DNA of 64,000 nt from Mycosarcoma maydis. Lineage: Eukaryota; Basidiomycota; Ustilaginomycetes; Ustilaginales. Position numbers and translations under genes: made by a program. Location of the stretch: assembly GCF_000328475.2 (NCBI RefSeq), contig NC_026485.1, forward strand, positions 124,001 through 188,000, in the 5' to 3' direction. Below the pieces are notes generated by a model. The model worked only from the letters and a program-made list of their open reading frames with translations. It was not told the origin of the DNA and did not search any database. Each line of letters starts with the position of its first letter. The first letter of the stretch is position 1. Below, one piece after another: positions 1 to 10,710 of the stretch.

Positions 1-573
1 CAATTCAATCCTTACTACGCCGATCAGATCAATGGAGGGACTACAGATGCAGGTCAACTCGGAGCTACTGCTAGCACGCCGTGGACTGGCACTTCGAATT
101 TTGCTGCGTACCCCATGTCGGCGCAGGACGGTACGGCAGCGCTACTGGCGGCCAGCAACCACCCCGGCTTCTCACCCGGCATGGGCAGCAACGACTCGAA
201 CGAAGCTATGGAAGCAGCGGCGGCTGTGCTCGGTGGCTTTGCCAACTCGCCCGCTCCGACTTCTGCTGTTGCTGCCACTGCTGGGAACGATCAGGACTCT
301 GCTCAATCCCTCTCGGAAGCTCAGTTGCTGTTGGATGCCGCCATGAGCCCCGTTTCCAACCACGCAACCATTCCGGGCCTGGCTAGTGCTGCAGTCAAGG
401 ATGCAGCGGCTAGCGCAACTCGCGGACGTGGTCGGGGCCGTCCTCGTGGATCTCGAGGTGGCGCTAAAGCTGGACGCCCTGCCGGTTCCTCGAGCAAGCT
501 TGCCAACGAGACGAGTGCCGACATTCTGCACACTTCGCAAGAGGAAACGCCTTCGACCGAGGTCTCCTCTTGA
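1..573 (+). CDS. 3' end of a gene encoding an AT-hook protein (5' partial)
   Basis: The reading frame is open from the first base of the window and stops with TGA at 571-573, so this is the last ~190 codons of a gene whose start lies outside. The visible part is low in complexity, rich in Ala, Ser, Asn and Gly. It carries one clear motif at bases 421-462, reading RGRGRGRPRGSRGG, which contains the GRP core of an AT-hook (minor-groove binding to A/T-rich DNA). No enzymatic domain is visible. A role in chromatin or transcription is an inference from the AT-hook alone. The family cannot be named without the N-terminal part. Confidence 0.75.
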   Translation, partial: QFNPYYADQINGGTTDAGQLGATASTPWTGTSNFAAYPMSAQDGTAALLAASNHPGFSPGMGSNDSNEAMEAAAAVLGGFANSPAPTSAVAATAGNDQDSAQSLSEAQLLLDAAMSPVSNHATIPGLASAAVKDAAASATRGRGRGRPRGSRGGAKAGRPAGSSSKLANETSADILHTSQEETPSTEVSS

Positions 574-1221
574 GATGGTGTAGCCCTCCCGTTCCCCTCG
601 CTCCCCCTTATAGTGTCGCTTTCTTCCTACATTCTTCCTTTCGACTCGAAGGATGGTTTTGATTGCCGTCCGATGAGCATAGCAACTCCAATTGTATTTG
701 TATCCGCCTTCCCTTCTTTGATTTTGCATTTTTTGACTGTTCTTCTAATGACCCCACCCTTTCTGCGGTCTCAACTTGTAATGCATAGACTTGATCCGCG
801 GACACTGGCTCGAAGGCGTGTGGCTCGGTTTGTTGAAGGGACAAGAACAAACACGAAAGGTGTTACTGTGTGCGGGTGCATACAGCTTTTAACGAGCGAA
901 GCACGATCAACTCAGTCACGAGTGATTCGTGATTCACGACTCGTGACTTTCATGTTTGACGTTTCGTGTTTGCAGGAAGCAGATGTTAGAGCGGTGGTTT
1001 GGGTTTGGTCGCTGGGCTGGGTGATTCACGATTCACGATTCACGACACGATTTTCCTTCCGCACGATTCGTGATTCAAGACACGAACGCGAGAGACGGAC
1101 AGGGCAGCAAACGACCAACGACGAACGCGAGCGAAGTCTGGCTTGCGTCGAGCGAGGCTTCTAGCTGGATTTCTCGAGGAGCCTCTCTTTACTCTGAACC
1201 ACATTCTCAGGTGTTTTCAAA
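574..1221. other. Intergenic region with TTCACGA-type repeats
   Basis: No supported coding sequence. It holds the 3' flank of the AT-hook gene and the upstream region of the Emi1-like gene. Two clusters of the dispersed heptamer (TTCACGA/TTCGTGA and near variants) lie at about 913-960 and 1020-1085. Confidence 0.6.
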
Positions 1222-1626
1222 ATGTCGGCGTCATCAACACCATCATCACTGTTGTCTCGATACGAGCAATATGTGGCGGAAGATGTCGCGTACCACAAAG
1301 CGTCTACGCCAGTCTCGGAAATGCCTTCGTGCACCAACATGTTTGACAAGTGGGCAGCGTGTTTCGCGCTAGGCCCGCAGCTGAAGGCGGTGTATCGGTA
1401 CGGTGGGCTACAAGACTGCAAGGCCAAGTTGGACGATTTCAAGCACTGTTTGACAATGAAAGGTATGTCGACCGAGGACAAGTACGAGGCTTGGATTCGC
1501 AGAAAGGCTGAAAAGACGGCCGAGAAAAGGTTGGGTAGGGAAAGTGCGGAGAACGTCTGGGAGCTCAGGAGAGATCCAAATGAGGAGGTTACGACCAAGA
1601 CGCGAGCTGGTGTGACTATCGTATGA
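1222..1626 (+). CDS. Emi1-like twin-CX9C protein (DUF3128 family)
   Basis: A 134-residue single-exon protein. Four cysteines form two CX9C pairs: C37/C47 within the segment PSCTNMFDKWAACF, and C66/C76 within DCKAKLDDFKHC. This twin-CX9C layout, with an aromatic FDKW core, is typical of the DUF3128 family that includes yeast Emi1, a small protein linked to mitochondrial function and sporulation. Such proteins usually fold as a disulfide-bonded helical hairpin and often enter the intermembrane space through the Mia40 route. That behaviour is family knowledge, not shown here. The C-terminal half is charged and helical. The start ATG follows a short AC-rich leader. Family assignment is fairly sure; the precise role is not. 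Confidence 0.8.
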   Translation: MSASSTPSSLLSRYEQYVAEDVAYHKASTPVSEMPSCTNMFDKWAACFALGPQLKAVYRYGGLQDCKAKLDDFKHCLTMKGMSTEDKYEAWIRRKAEKTAEKRLGRESAENVWELRRDPNEEVTTKTRAGVTIV

Positions 1627-3706
1627 TGTTGGCAGACTGGATCGACGTTGGCATTCTTCAAGCGCAGCTGCACTTCCCGACGCTCAAGTGCAAGATCGAC
1701 CCGATCGACACAATCGACATGGCTGCCTAGTTGCCTAGTTGCTTCTCCGCCTCGTTTCCCCAATGTGAGCACCAACAAGCCTAAGCATCTTGGCAGTTGC
1801 TAGACGACATGCTAAGACATAGGATTGGACACTTGACATACATTTACTCTGCACTTGGGTTAAGCTCACCGTTGCTCGCCGTTTTTTCGCAGCGCTTGCT
1901 TTTGCAGCAGGTCCACCGAATCCAGCGAAAGATCGGGCTGTTCTCGAACCATGCGACGCCGATGTGCTGGCGCGCTCGATCTTGGGACGAGCGGTTTGCT
2001 ATGGGACGACTCTCGCCGATGACAGACTATCGGATGCAGCATTGCCTCTACCGCATCTAATAGCTCATAGTGCTGTTTGACAGTACGCCATGCAATGCAT
2101 CGTGTGCGCGAAGCATTCAAGTATTTACAGAAAAGCATCCAGACCCAGCTGCTCTGACCCCGCAGCAACACATGCACACACACGCAAACCAGCGCAGCGT
2201 TCAACCCGTTTTCGATCTTGCGCCCGCCTCGGGTGGCTCGCACTCTGACGCGCTGCTCGCATTTCACACCGCGCCTTACTGTCTGAACGCGAACGTTGCG
2301 CCTTGACTAGGCGTCAAGCTGTGTCGGCGTGAGCGAGAGCTTGTGATGAAGCGGATCCGTTCAGAGGGTGACTTGGGCGCGTGATGGTGAAACGTAGGCG
2401 TGCGCGGTGGGTGGAACGCCGCAGGTAGCCTGTAAAACGGCTTTAAAGCGGTACAGGACGATCGTAACCCTAAGTTGTTTTATGCAGAGAGGAAGCAAGT
2501 GGAACGTGGGATGTCGTGACTGGGAAGACGAGTGCTGTTCGCGACTGGTTCGTGACGAGCGCATCGTTGGAGGCGTGTCAGGCGAAACCAGGTTGCACTT
2601 GGTTGATTGCGTCGTAAGTCAAGCAAGCCTCTTCTGCTGAAAGCGGACGAGCAGGAGCCGAGTTTCTGGCTTGGGGATCTGCTCGCGTGCTTGTTTGGTG
2701 TTGCGTACGCGCTCTCTGCCATACGTGGATATGGCGGTTGCGATCGTGTCCTGACACGATCGTACGTGCTAGATGGTTGTTACCAAAAGCCACGATGTCT
2801 ACATCGCGATAGCAGTTTGTTCGGTTCTTCTTGACTGCTGGTACTTGAACGAAGAACGAACGCCCGTTGGTTTTGGGCTGGTGTGTATTGCTGCGCGCAA
2901 GGTCGCGGTTCGCGGTTCGGGTCGCGGGTCGTTTTCCACATGCACTGGAACGGTAGAGGTATGCTATCCGTACATTCTCGAGGCCAAGCAGCGGCCAAGC
3001 AGAGCCCAAGCTTCGGGGTGTTGCCTGCAGAGATACGGACACGTTCAAAGCGCATGTCGGCCACAGCTCTGCGGAGTCAAGGTAAGCGGCGTTGGTCCAA
3101 GTTTGTTGAGCGCGCCGCTCTTACCCGTGGTCTAGAGCTTCTTGCTCGATCGTCATCGCGCTTTGTCCATCCCTTCTCTGCGTCAGCACACATCCCGTTC
3201 TGTCTTGCAACCCATGTGCGTCGCATGTGCACATGTAGCACACGTGTACCCAAGCTTCGCCCCCGACCATCGATCGGATCAGCATGACAATTTTTCTCCA
3301 TCTCTAACAAGCTGCCTCGCTAGCTCGTCCCACCGATCCGCGCACCACAGCGAGACCATGTCGCAATCCGGTTTGGAAAACCATGCTCCCCAACATCGTC
3401 TCGCGCTCCCGTGCTTCGGCCGGTGCGTTTCGTCGACCACGACGCTGGCGATCGCTGCTTGTTTGTTTTCAATCTCACCAATTCTTCACCCTCCCATGTG
3501 TGCCACGTTGGCACCATCTCTCAGAGTGAAAGTAGCATTCACATCGCTGCATGTTTGTTTTCAATCTCACCAATTCTTCACCCTCCCATATGTGCCACGT
3601 TGGCACCATCTCTCAGAGTAAAAGTAGCATTCACATTGCTGTGATTGTGTCGAGGCGAGTAAAAGTACAATAGGGAACGCTGACGCAAAGTCGAGTGTCG
3701 AGCATG
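1627..3706. other. 2-kb intergenic stretch without a recognisable gene
   Basis: Only short overlapping frames are present on both strands. None has a recognisable motif or convincing length. Apart from the 92-bp tandem duplication near its right end (listed separately) I see nothing in it. It lies downstream of both flanking genes (convergent arrangement), so no promoter is expected for them. A small multi-exon gene or a non-coding RNA cannot be excluded. Confidence 0.5.
3451..3634. repeat. 92-bp direct tandem duplication
   Basis: The block starting ATCGCTGC at 3451 is repeated starting at 3543, a period of 92 bp. The copies differ at only a few positions (for example CCCATGTG versus CCCATATG, and AGTGAAAG versus AGTAAAAG). 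The unit includes the phrase TGCCACGTTGGCACC, which holds an imperfect palindrome. It sits just downstream of the ornithine aminotransferase gene. Confidence 0.85.
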
Positions 3707-5095
3707 TCAGTGTTGGTCGTCCCCTGGAATGCTGTCGAGGGAATCCAATTCGTCGAGAGCCTGTTTGATGATTTCCACACCCCTGTCCAAGTCGGCTTCG
3801 GTTATGACGAGCGGTGGCGCCAACCTGATGATGTTGACATGCGTGGGCTTAGCGAGTAGACCTTTGCTCTTCAAGAGCAGGCACAGCTGCCATGCGGAAC
3901 GGCGTTTCGTGGACTTTTGTTCGTCAATCACGATGGCGTTCAATAGACCACGCCCGCGCACGCTTGCGAGCAGAGGGTGTTGAATGTCGCGCAACTGCGC
4001 GCGGAATCTGGCACCCAACTGTTCGGCTCGGTCGCATAGGTTTTCGTTGACAAGCACGTCGATTGCGGCGCTCGCTACCGCACAGCCAAGAGGGTTGCCG
4101 CCATAAGTAGAACCGTGCTCACCGGGCTTGATGCACAGCATGACTTCCTTGTCGGCGAGAACGGCAGAGACTGGGTAGACGCCCCCGGAGAGCGCTTTGC
4201 CGAGCGTAACAATGTCCGGACGAACATTGTCGTGTTGATGGCAGAGCATCTTTCCCGTTCGTCCGAGTCCTGTTTGGATCTCGTCGCAAATGAATAGAAC
4301 GTTGTGCTTGCGGCAGAGCTCCTGGACCCTCTTGAGGTATCCGTCCGAAGGAACAACGATACCGGCTTCGCCTTGAATCGGTTCCACAAGGAAGGCAGCG
4401 ACTTCATGGCCGTACTTGTCAAGCACTTTTTCGAGGTCATCGGCGTTGTCGTATCGAATCGTCATGTCGTCAACACCGGGACCGACGCGGTCCAAAAAGG
4501 GTCCGAATCCAGTCCTCGACTCTGGGTCGGTCGACATGGAGATGACACCCAGCGTTCGACCGTGAAAGTTGCCGCTGACGGAAAGCAGACGAGCTTTGCC
4601 CTCAGGAATACGCTTCTTCATGTAGCCCCACTTACGAGCGAGTTTGAGCGCCGTCTCGACGGCTTCGGCACCCGTGTTCATCGGCAGAACCATTTCGTAT
4701 CCGAATGTCTTGGTGACCTTTTCGGCAAAAGGTGCAAACGCAGAGTTGTAGAAAGCTCTCGAGCTGAGCGTCAACTTCTGGGCTTGAGCCACAAGTGCAC
4801 CGACAATCGCCGGATGGCAGTGTCCTTGGTTGACAGCGCTGTAGGCAGAGAGAAAGTCGAGGTACTGGTTGCCTTCGGGATCCCAGACGTGCGCTCCCTG
4901 AGCACGGTCAAACACGACGGGCAAAGGGTGGTAGTTGTGCGCACCATACTCGGCTTCCTTGTGGATCACCTCAGAGGTGGACAGAGTGGAAGCAGAGGTC
5001 GACGCAGTAGCCGACACGGCGTGCGCGACGGTCTTGAGCGTAGTGGGGATCGAGGCGACGGCAGCGCCGACCGAAGCAGTTGCTGTCGGAGCCAT
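3707..5095 (-). CDS. Ornithine aminotransferase (EC 2.6.1.13)
   Basis: A 462-residue class-III PLP aminotransferase. It moves the delta-amino group of ornithine to 2-oxoglutarate, giving glutamate semialdehyde, the step that joins arginine breakdown to proline (yeast CAR2). Visible family features: the NTGAEAVE segment near residues 140-147, GNFHGRTLG near 175-183, the [12 protein letters not shown] segment with D271 for the pyridine nitrogen, and TLGKALSGG with K300 as the probable Schiff-base lysine. The frame extends 60 codons upstream, but MAPTATAS at 5095 is the better start because the upstream residues do not resemble the family. The first ~45 residues are Ala/Ser/Thr-rich; whether they target mitochondria is unclear. 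Length suits the family. No intron is needed. Confidence 0.93.
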   Translation of the reverse strand: MAPTATASVGAAVASIPTTLKTVAHAVSATASTSASTLSTSEVIHKEAEYGAHNYHPLPVVFDRAQGAHVWDPEGNQYLDFLSAYSAVNQGHCHPAIVGALVAQAQKLTLSSRAFYNSAFAPFAEKVTKTFGYEMVLPMNTGAEAVETALKLARKWGYMKKRIPEGKARLLSVSGNFHGRTLGVISMSTDPESRTGFGPFLDRVGPGVDDMTIRYDNADDLEKVLDKYGHEVAAFLVEPIQGEAGIVVPSDGYLKRVQELCRKHNVLFICDEIQTGLGRTGKMLCHQHDNVRPDIVTLGKALSGGVYPVSAVLADKEVMLCIKPGEHGSTYGGNPLGCAVASAAIDVLVNENLCDRAEQLGARFRAQLRDIQHPLLASVRGRGLLNAIVIDEQKSTKRRSAWQLCLLLKSKGLLAKPTHVNIIRLAPPLVITEADLDRGVEIIKQALDELDSLDSIPGDDQH

Positions 5096-6290
5096 GGTTA
5101 CAGACTGGGATAGAGAGATGTTTGAAAGCTGTGCGAGGTTGTGGTGAGAGTAAGGGGGTATCACACAACTGAGATGGACCTTATATGTTGTTGGCAGACG
5201 CGCCACGAGCCAATTCTGCTCACAAGCGTTGGCAGCGGAAAGGCTGTGGAGAACAACGGAGGACGACCAAGCCAAAGGCCAAGAAACCCATTCCGGTTGC
5301 TAGTCCGGCTATGATCATGTGGTGCTGGCGTGTGACCACAGGCGCATGTCTGAGGCTGTTCGCACCATCACAGCATCATGAATCGTGAATGACGCGGCAC
5401 TCAAGACTGAGCGAGCGACGAGCGGCGAGTGGTGAGTGCATTTTGCCGATGACATGTGCGACAGACGCCCGCCAAATTGGCTCACTGTGACTGGCTAGAC
5501 GCGCTGATAAAGGCGCCGGCTGAGCCACAATTCAGGATTCACGATTCACGATTATCTCTGCTAATGTTATTCAGAATTTGACGTTACCAGTCAAGTGACC
5601 GCGTACAGTATCTGTACTGTAGTAAGAGACTGTTCAGGTGCTGCTGCTATGACCGCCTCCGGTACGGATATCTTCACGGCAACTTGACTGTATCTTTTTC
5701 CCCACATTCTTGATTCCCATCCGAAATTCAGCTGTGATTATTCACGATTCACGATTTCCGACTTTACGCCAGACTCTCTGGCGGAACTTCTGGCGGAAAA
5801 TGCGCTCACGCGCCTCTGAGCTTCGGCTACTTGATCGGAAACGTCGCAATGTAAGAAGAAAGCGGCCTAACACGACTGTCCTCTTGATAAACCAATCGTG
5901 GTTTTCCAAGATCGGGTCGGTACTACTTCGATCGATACAGGGTCCAGAAATCGAAGCTCAAAGCTCGAAGCTCGAATTTCGATGTTCCTTCCGCTCGTGG
6001 CTCAAAAAAAAAAAAAAAAAAATTGAAGAAAAAGCAAAAATCACCAAGGTGAATTGGGTTTGGTCATAGTTGTTGATGATTGACAGCTTTGCTTCGATGC
6101 TCTGCTCCTCATCAAACGCACCCTTTCTCGTCCAACCCGAACCGAGTTCTCTTCATCTTTCTCGCTCCGCCTTGCCCATCAGCACCTGCCAAAGCCCCTT
6201 GAGTCTCCTTCTTTTGTCACGAGACCTGCCACTGTCGCCAGAAAGCGAAGAAACAACGAACGGAGCCGCACAAGCCATCAGATTGCCGCC
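5096..6290. promoter_or_regulatory. Divergent intergenic region between ornithine aminotransferase and the Drs1 helicase
   Basis: About 1.2 kb containing the upstream regions of both genes, which point away from each other. It has one small TTCACGA cluster at about 5528-5552, another near 5738-5755, and a run of 19 A at 6004-6022. No coding sequence is supported. I cannot define promoter elements. Confidence 0.5.
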
Positions 6291-9089
6291 ATGCGCGTTC
6301 AGCAATCCAAGCCGAGCGCAGCGGCCAAGCGCAAAGCTGCCGCGACCTCCCTCACCACATCACCGCAAAAGAAAAGAGCCAACACCACTCCGAAGCGTGC
6401 CAAAGATGATGATTTCATCATGACGCTCGATTCCGATGACGATGTCGAAGACCTCGATGCTGCCCATGTCGATGCAGACCATGTTGCCTCGGACAATTCC
6501 GAGCGCGAGCCTGAACCAGAAGCAGAACTAGAACCAGAACACTCGTCCACACCACCAGACGGCAAACTCACCAAAAACCAGCGCAAACGCAAGGAGAAGG
6601 CACATCTCGTCGGTAAAGAAAAAATCATCGAGTCTCTTGCGTCCCGCTCCAAGACCAATTCCGCAGCGGCGGTCAAGGACGCTATGGCACTCGACAAGGA
6701 TTTTGAGTTTGACATCTTCGGAGACGGATCTGCTGTCGACTACACCGGTGCTGAAGCGAATGGTTGGGACATGAGCGTTACCGGCACAAGAATGCACAAG
6801 AAGTTGAACGTGGATGATATCATTGAAAAGAGGAGAAAGGTTCTTCCCACGTTGCCAGCGCCGGTTGAGGAGGAGGAGGAAAACAGTGACGAGGACGATC
6901 AGGACGATGATCTGGACGACGACATCAAGTATGCCGAATACCAAGACAGCGACGATGACGAGGACCGATTCGGCGGTGGCAATGGCAACATTGTCGGTCA
7001 AAACAAGGATGAGGATCAACAAGATGCAGCAGAGTTGGACAGTCAAGAGGATCCGCTCAGCAGTGATGCAGAAAGCGCCTCCGACGATGACGATGACAAT
7101 GACAATGACGATGACGATGACGAGCTTCAAGTAGCAGAGCAAGACGAAGAATCAAACTCGAGCGAAGACGATTCCGACCTGGAAACTGAACAGGAGAAAG
7201 CCAGGAAAGCCGCCTTCTTTGCCGAAGACCCCATCGCCACCTCTGCCGATTCCTCTTCGAAAAGCAAGTCAACCAACGATGCCGAATCTTCATTTGGTGC
7301 GTTCGACCTCTCCCGACCCGTCCTCCGCGCGCTCTCTTCGCTCTCCTTCCACAAGCCCACCCCAATCCAATCTCGCACCATCCCCATCGCGCTCGCCGGC
7401 AAAGACATTGTTGCCGGCGCCGTCACCGGTTCCGGTAAGACGGCCGCCTTCATGATCCCCACCATCGAGCGTCTCACCTGGCGAGCCAAAACACGTACAC
7501 CTCACGAAGCCAAGTCGCGCGTCCTGATCCTTGCCCCGACGCGTGAGCTCGCCATCCAATGTTATTCGGTGGGAAAATCTATCGCCAAGTTCACCGACAT
7601 TCGCTTCTGCCTCTGCGTCGGTGGTCTGTCGGTAAAGTCACAGGAAGCCGAACTGAAACTTCGGCCTGAAGTCGTCATCGCTACACCAGGTCGTCTCATC
7701 GATCACGTTCGCAACTCGGCCAGTTTTACCCTGGACGACATTGAGATCCTCGTCATGGACGAAGCGGATCGAATGCTGGAAGACGGGTTTGCGGACGAGT
7801 TGAATGAGATTGTCAAATCATGTCCCAAGGGAGCGAGACAGACCATGCTGTTTTCGGCGACCATGACGGACGATGTTGAGCAGCTGGTCAGGTTGTCGCT
7901 TAAACGGCCGGTCCGATTGTTTGTTGATCCCAAGCGTACGACGGCCAAGAAGCTCATCCAGGAATTCGTACGAGTTCGAGGCACAGGCACAGGTGGCGTT
8001 GCTGGTGCCGACGGCCTCTCGGGTATCCAAGACCAACCGGCGACTTGGATCTCTGGAGGCAGGAAATCCGAAGACGCCCAACGACCAGCGTTGCTGCTCT
8101 CTCTGTGCACTCGAACTTTCACCAGCCAGACCATGATCTTTGTGCGCTCGAAAAAGCTCGCGCATCAGCTCAAGATTGTGTTTGGCCTGCTCGGCCTTTC
8201 GGCTGGCGAGTTGCACGGCGACCTGTCGCAAGAGCAACGTATCGACGCACTCACCGATTTCCGCGATGGCAAGACGGACTTTCTGCTCGCCACAGATCTC
8301 GCCTCGCGCGGTCTCGACATCAAGGGTGTACAGACGGTGATCAACTACGACATGCCGGGACAGTTCGAAGCGTACCTTCACCGAGTAGGACGTACGGCGC
8401 GTGCAGGTCGAAACGGTCGTGCGGTCACGCTTGTTGGCGAAGCGGATCGACGGATGCTCAAGCTCGCCATTAAAAAGTCGTCGGCCGAGCAGATCAAGCA
8501 CCGTATCATCCCCTCGGCTGTCGCTGCGCACATGTGCGAGACACTGGAGCGACTCAAGCCCGAAGTCGACGCGGTTCTGCGCGAGGAAAAGGAAGAAAAA
8601 GCGCTACGCATCGCAGAAATGGAACTCAAGAAGGGCGAGAACATGGCCAATCACGCCGACGAGATCTTCTCGCGACCCAAACGCACCTGGTTCCAATCCG
8701 GATCGGAAAAGACACAAGCGTCAGCGCTGAGCAAAGCTGGCTACCAAGCCACAATGGATGCGCGCTCCAGCAGCAAGCAGAAGGACAAATATGCTGGATT
8801 GAGCAGGAAGAAGCGTCGAAGCAAGATGATGCGTCAAGAGATCGAAAGGGAGAGAAAAGACGCGAGCGGCTCGGCGGGTGCAAAGACCGCCAGCGGCGGT
8901 GGAATGGATGCTGGCATTCGCGCTGCCAAAAAGGCGCAGAGACCGACAAAGTTGGGCGTTGCACCGCTCAAGCTCGCTAACAAGAGCAAGGGTAAACAGT
9001 CCGGCCGAAACGCTAGACCCAGCGCAACCGGTGGTAGCAAGACCAAAAGCTCGTTCAACCGAGATTTCAGTGGCAACAAGCGTCGTTAG
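6291..9089 (+). CDS. DRS1: DEAD-box ATP-dependent RNA helicase, Drs1/DDX27 type
   Basis: A 932-residue single-exon protein. A basic start and a very acidic region (Asp/Glu runs at about residues 190-300) precede the helicase core. Motifs in order: Q motif with KPTPIQ near 350, TGSGKT (motif I) near 380, PTRELA (Ia), TPGRL (Ib), VMDEAD (II) near 490, FSATM (III) near 522, ATDLASRGLD (V), and HRVGRTARAGR (VI) near 700. The segment after the core contains RPKRTWFQ, a hallmark of the Drs1/DDX27 branch, and the tail is Lys/Arg-rich. Yeast Drs1 acts in the nucleolus on 60S pre-ribosomes; that is family knowledge. An insertion of about 35 residues rich in Gly lies between the two RecA-like domains, near residue 565. 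The start ATG follows an upstream stretch with no good alternative. Confidence 0.93.
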   Translation: MRVQQSKPSAAAKRKAAATSLTTSPQKKRANTTPKRAKDDDFIMTLDSDDDVEDLDAAHVDADHVASDNSEREPEPEAELEPEHSSTPPDGKLTKNQRKRKEKAHLVGKEKIIESLASRSKTNSAAAVKDAMALDKDFEFDIFGDGSAVDYTGAEANGWDMSVTGTRMHKKLNVDDIIEKRRKVLPTLPAPVEEEEENSDEDDQDDDLDDDIKYAEYQDSDDDEDRFGGGNGNIVGQNKDEDQQDAAELDSQEDPLSSDAESASDDDDDNDNDDDDDELQVAEQDEESNSSEDDSDLETEQEKARKAAFFAEDPIATSADSSSKSKSTNDAESSFGAFDLSRPVLRALSSLSFHKPTPIQSRTIPIALAGKDIVAGAVTGSGKTAAFMIPTIERLTWRAKTRTPHEAKSRVLILAPTRELAIQCYSVGKSIAKFTDIRFCLCVGGLSVKSQEAELKLRPEVVIATPGRLIDHVRNSASFTLDDIEILVMDEADRMLEDGFADELNEIVKSCPKGARQTMLFSATMTDDVEQLVRLSLKRPVRLFVDPKRTTAKKLIQEFVRVRGTGTGGVAGADGLSGIQDQPATWISGGRKSEDAQRPALLLSLCTRTFTSQTMIFVRSKKLAHQLKIVFGLLGLSAGELHGDLSQEQRIDALTDFRDGKTDFLLATDLASRGLDIKGVQTVINYDMPGQFEAYLHRVGRTARAGRNGRAVTLVGEADRRMLKLAIKKSSAEQIKHRIIPSAVAAHMCETLERLKPEVDAVLREEKEEKALRIAEMELKKGENMANHADEIFSRPKRTWFQSGSEKTQASALSKAGYQATMDARSSSKQKDKYAGLSRKKRRSKMMRQEIERERKDASGSAGAKTASGGGMDAGIRAAKKAQRPTKLGVAPLKLANKSKGKQSGRNARPSATGGSKTKSSFNRDFSGNKRR

Positions 9090-9514
9090 AGTTCTCGTAA
9101 CGCTATCTTGAACATGCACGCCATCTTGGCATCTTGCTCGCGCTTTTCAGTCAACATGCTCAGGTGGATTCGTGATTCTACCTTGACTCGCTTTGCTCAA
9201 TGTCCACACTTTATGACCAACACTGTCCAATCATTGCCAGACACGTCGCTTGTCCGCATCGTTTGTGCCGGCCTCCAGTGTGGACATACGAAGAATCCAC
9301 GTATCACGCATTCACGATTCACGATTCACGATTCACGATTCACGATTCACGATTCACGATTCACGATTCACGATTCACGATTCACGATTCACGATTCGTG
9401 ATTTGTGCTGGACGTGTGTGAGAACAAGTATGCTGATTGGGCGGTGTAACATGGCTGATGGGCCAAAAGCCGGGCTGGCTTCGCGGCGTGTGTGCGACCA
9501 CAGCTGAAGCCAAG
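9090..9514. other. Intergenic spacer holding the main heptamer array
   Basis: The spacer lies between the convergent helicase and eIF2B-alpha genes. Its only notable content is the 12-copy TTCACGA array listed separately. Short frames running through that array are repeat artefacts. Confidence 0.7.
9311..9394. repeat. Perfect tandem array of 12 TTCACGA heptamers
   Basis: The 7-bp word TTCACGA is repeated twelve times without error over 84 bp. It is then followed by the sister word TTCGTGA at 9395, where the central CACG is inverted to CGTG. It is the longest run of the dispersed heptamer family in the window. It sits between two gene 3' ends. Confidence 0.95.
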
Positions 9515-10710
9515 TCAATCAGCACCACCATATACGGCGAGCAAGGCGTCACCAACACCGCTGGGAGTGAGAACGCCTACGTCGCTAAACAAGAAGGTCA
9601 CCAGATCTGGAGTGGTGTAATCGATCTGTGGTGCAGAGAGTGGACGCGAACAAACGCTTGAGTAAGTCAGTTCGAATTCAGAGAGACGCACGAGAGGCAG
9701 GGACCTAGCAGGGCACGGTTGCAAAGACGGATAGTTACCTCGGGATTGATGAGCTCTTGATGTCTCGACATGAGTTTTCTGGTTTCGTTGCAGCCGAGCT
9801 TCGGTGTATCGTCCACATTGTCGCTGATCTCGTGCGCAGAATGTGCTGGATCGGCACCGTCCAGATCCGGAAATCCCAGCAGCTGCCTCTTGCCATTCAC
9901 CGGCAGATCGTACTGATCCAACGGGAACATCCTCAAGAATTTGAAGCTCTCTGCCAAGCTGAAGAACGGCTTGTTACTCGCCTTGGCGATGATGGCCATA
10001 CCGTATGTGCCAACGGCGTTCAAGAAGCCTCCGCTTTCGACGACGCCTTCAGCACCTGTAAGCACAAGGTCGACTTTGGGCATGGTGTACGCTACCGCTG
10101 AGTCCAAGATCACGGTGCAGGGGATTCCGACTTGAGTCAACCTCTCGTACGTCTTGAGGCCCAATGCGTGAGGTCGGGATTCGGTCACGTAGACCGAGAT
10201 TCGCTTGCGCTGATGCAACGCTGCGTACTTGAGAACCTGCATGACCACACGCGAATAGCTGTGTGTCAAAACTACGCTGTCGTCCTTGATGAACGGCAGC
10301 ACGAGCTCGCAGATTTTTTCTCGACAACTCGGTACAGTGTGTACGGCGAACTCGTGCGCCAGTGACGCGAGTGATGCTTTATGTGCTTGAAAGTCGTCGC
10401 CCGAATCCCAGCTCTTGGTCACAACAAATCGCGTGAACAGATCCAAGCCCGCCGTTGCCGGCACCGGGTTTTCGAGCGATGCCTTTAGCCTGTGCGATGC
10501 CGAGCGAATATTTTCCATTAGCTCCGACGTTGTCGCTGCACGAGACTTGGAGACCAGTTCGGACAGCGCAAAGATCGCTGCGATCGGAAAAGGAAGTTCC
10601 GAGTCCGACGACAGCAGCGAGTGGTAGCATGAGATGATGTCGAATTCGTCCGTATTCGCGGTGCTCGTGCTGGTGCTCGCACAAGCGGAACCGCTTGCAC
10701 TCGGCGTCAT
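9515..10710 (-). CDS. GCN3: Translation initiation factor eIF2B subunit alpha (Gcn3)
   Basis: A 360-residue protein from two exons, 10710-9739 and 9625-9515. The 113-bp intron (9738-9626) has a GTAACT donor and a CACCACAG acceptor and falls in phase 0 after ...ELINPE. Splicing restores the conserved end of the family, with DVGVLTPSGVGDALLAVY. Other family marks are VLTHSYSRVV, the YVTESRP segment, and the glycine-rich VLTGAEGVVESGG followed by NAVGTYGMA. eIF2B is the decameric exchange factor for eIF2; the alpha subunit is regulatory and senses phosphorylated eIF2 (family knowledge). A longer frame upstream begins with GTG; the first ATG at 10710 is preferred. The N-terminus has a Ser/Thr-rich stretch before the helical domain. 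Confidence 0.92.

Noticed and set aside
2407..3287. Several overlapping 75-155-codon frames on both strands
   Set aside because: They overlap one another on both strands, lack motifs, and look like chance frames in moderately GC-rich DNA.
5096..5275. 60-codon N-terminal extension of ornithine aminotransferase
   Set aside because: The residues are unlike the family, and the downstream ATG at 5095 gives a normal start.
9301..9400. CRISPR-like array
   Set aside because: The units are contiguous heptamers with no spacers, in a eukaryotic genome.
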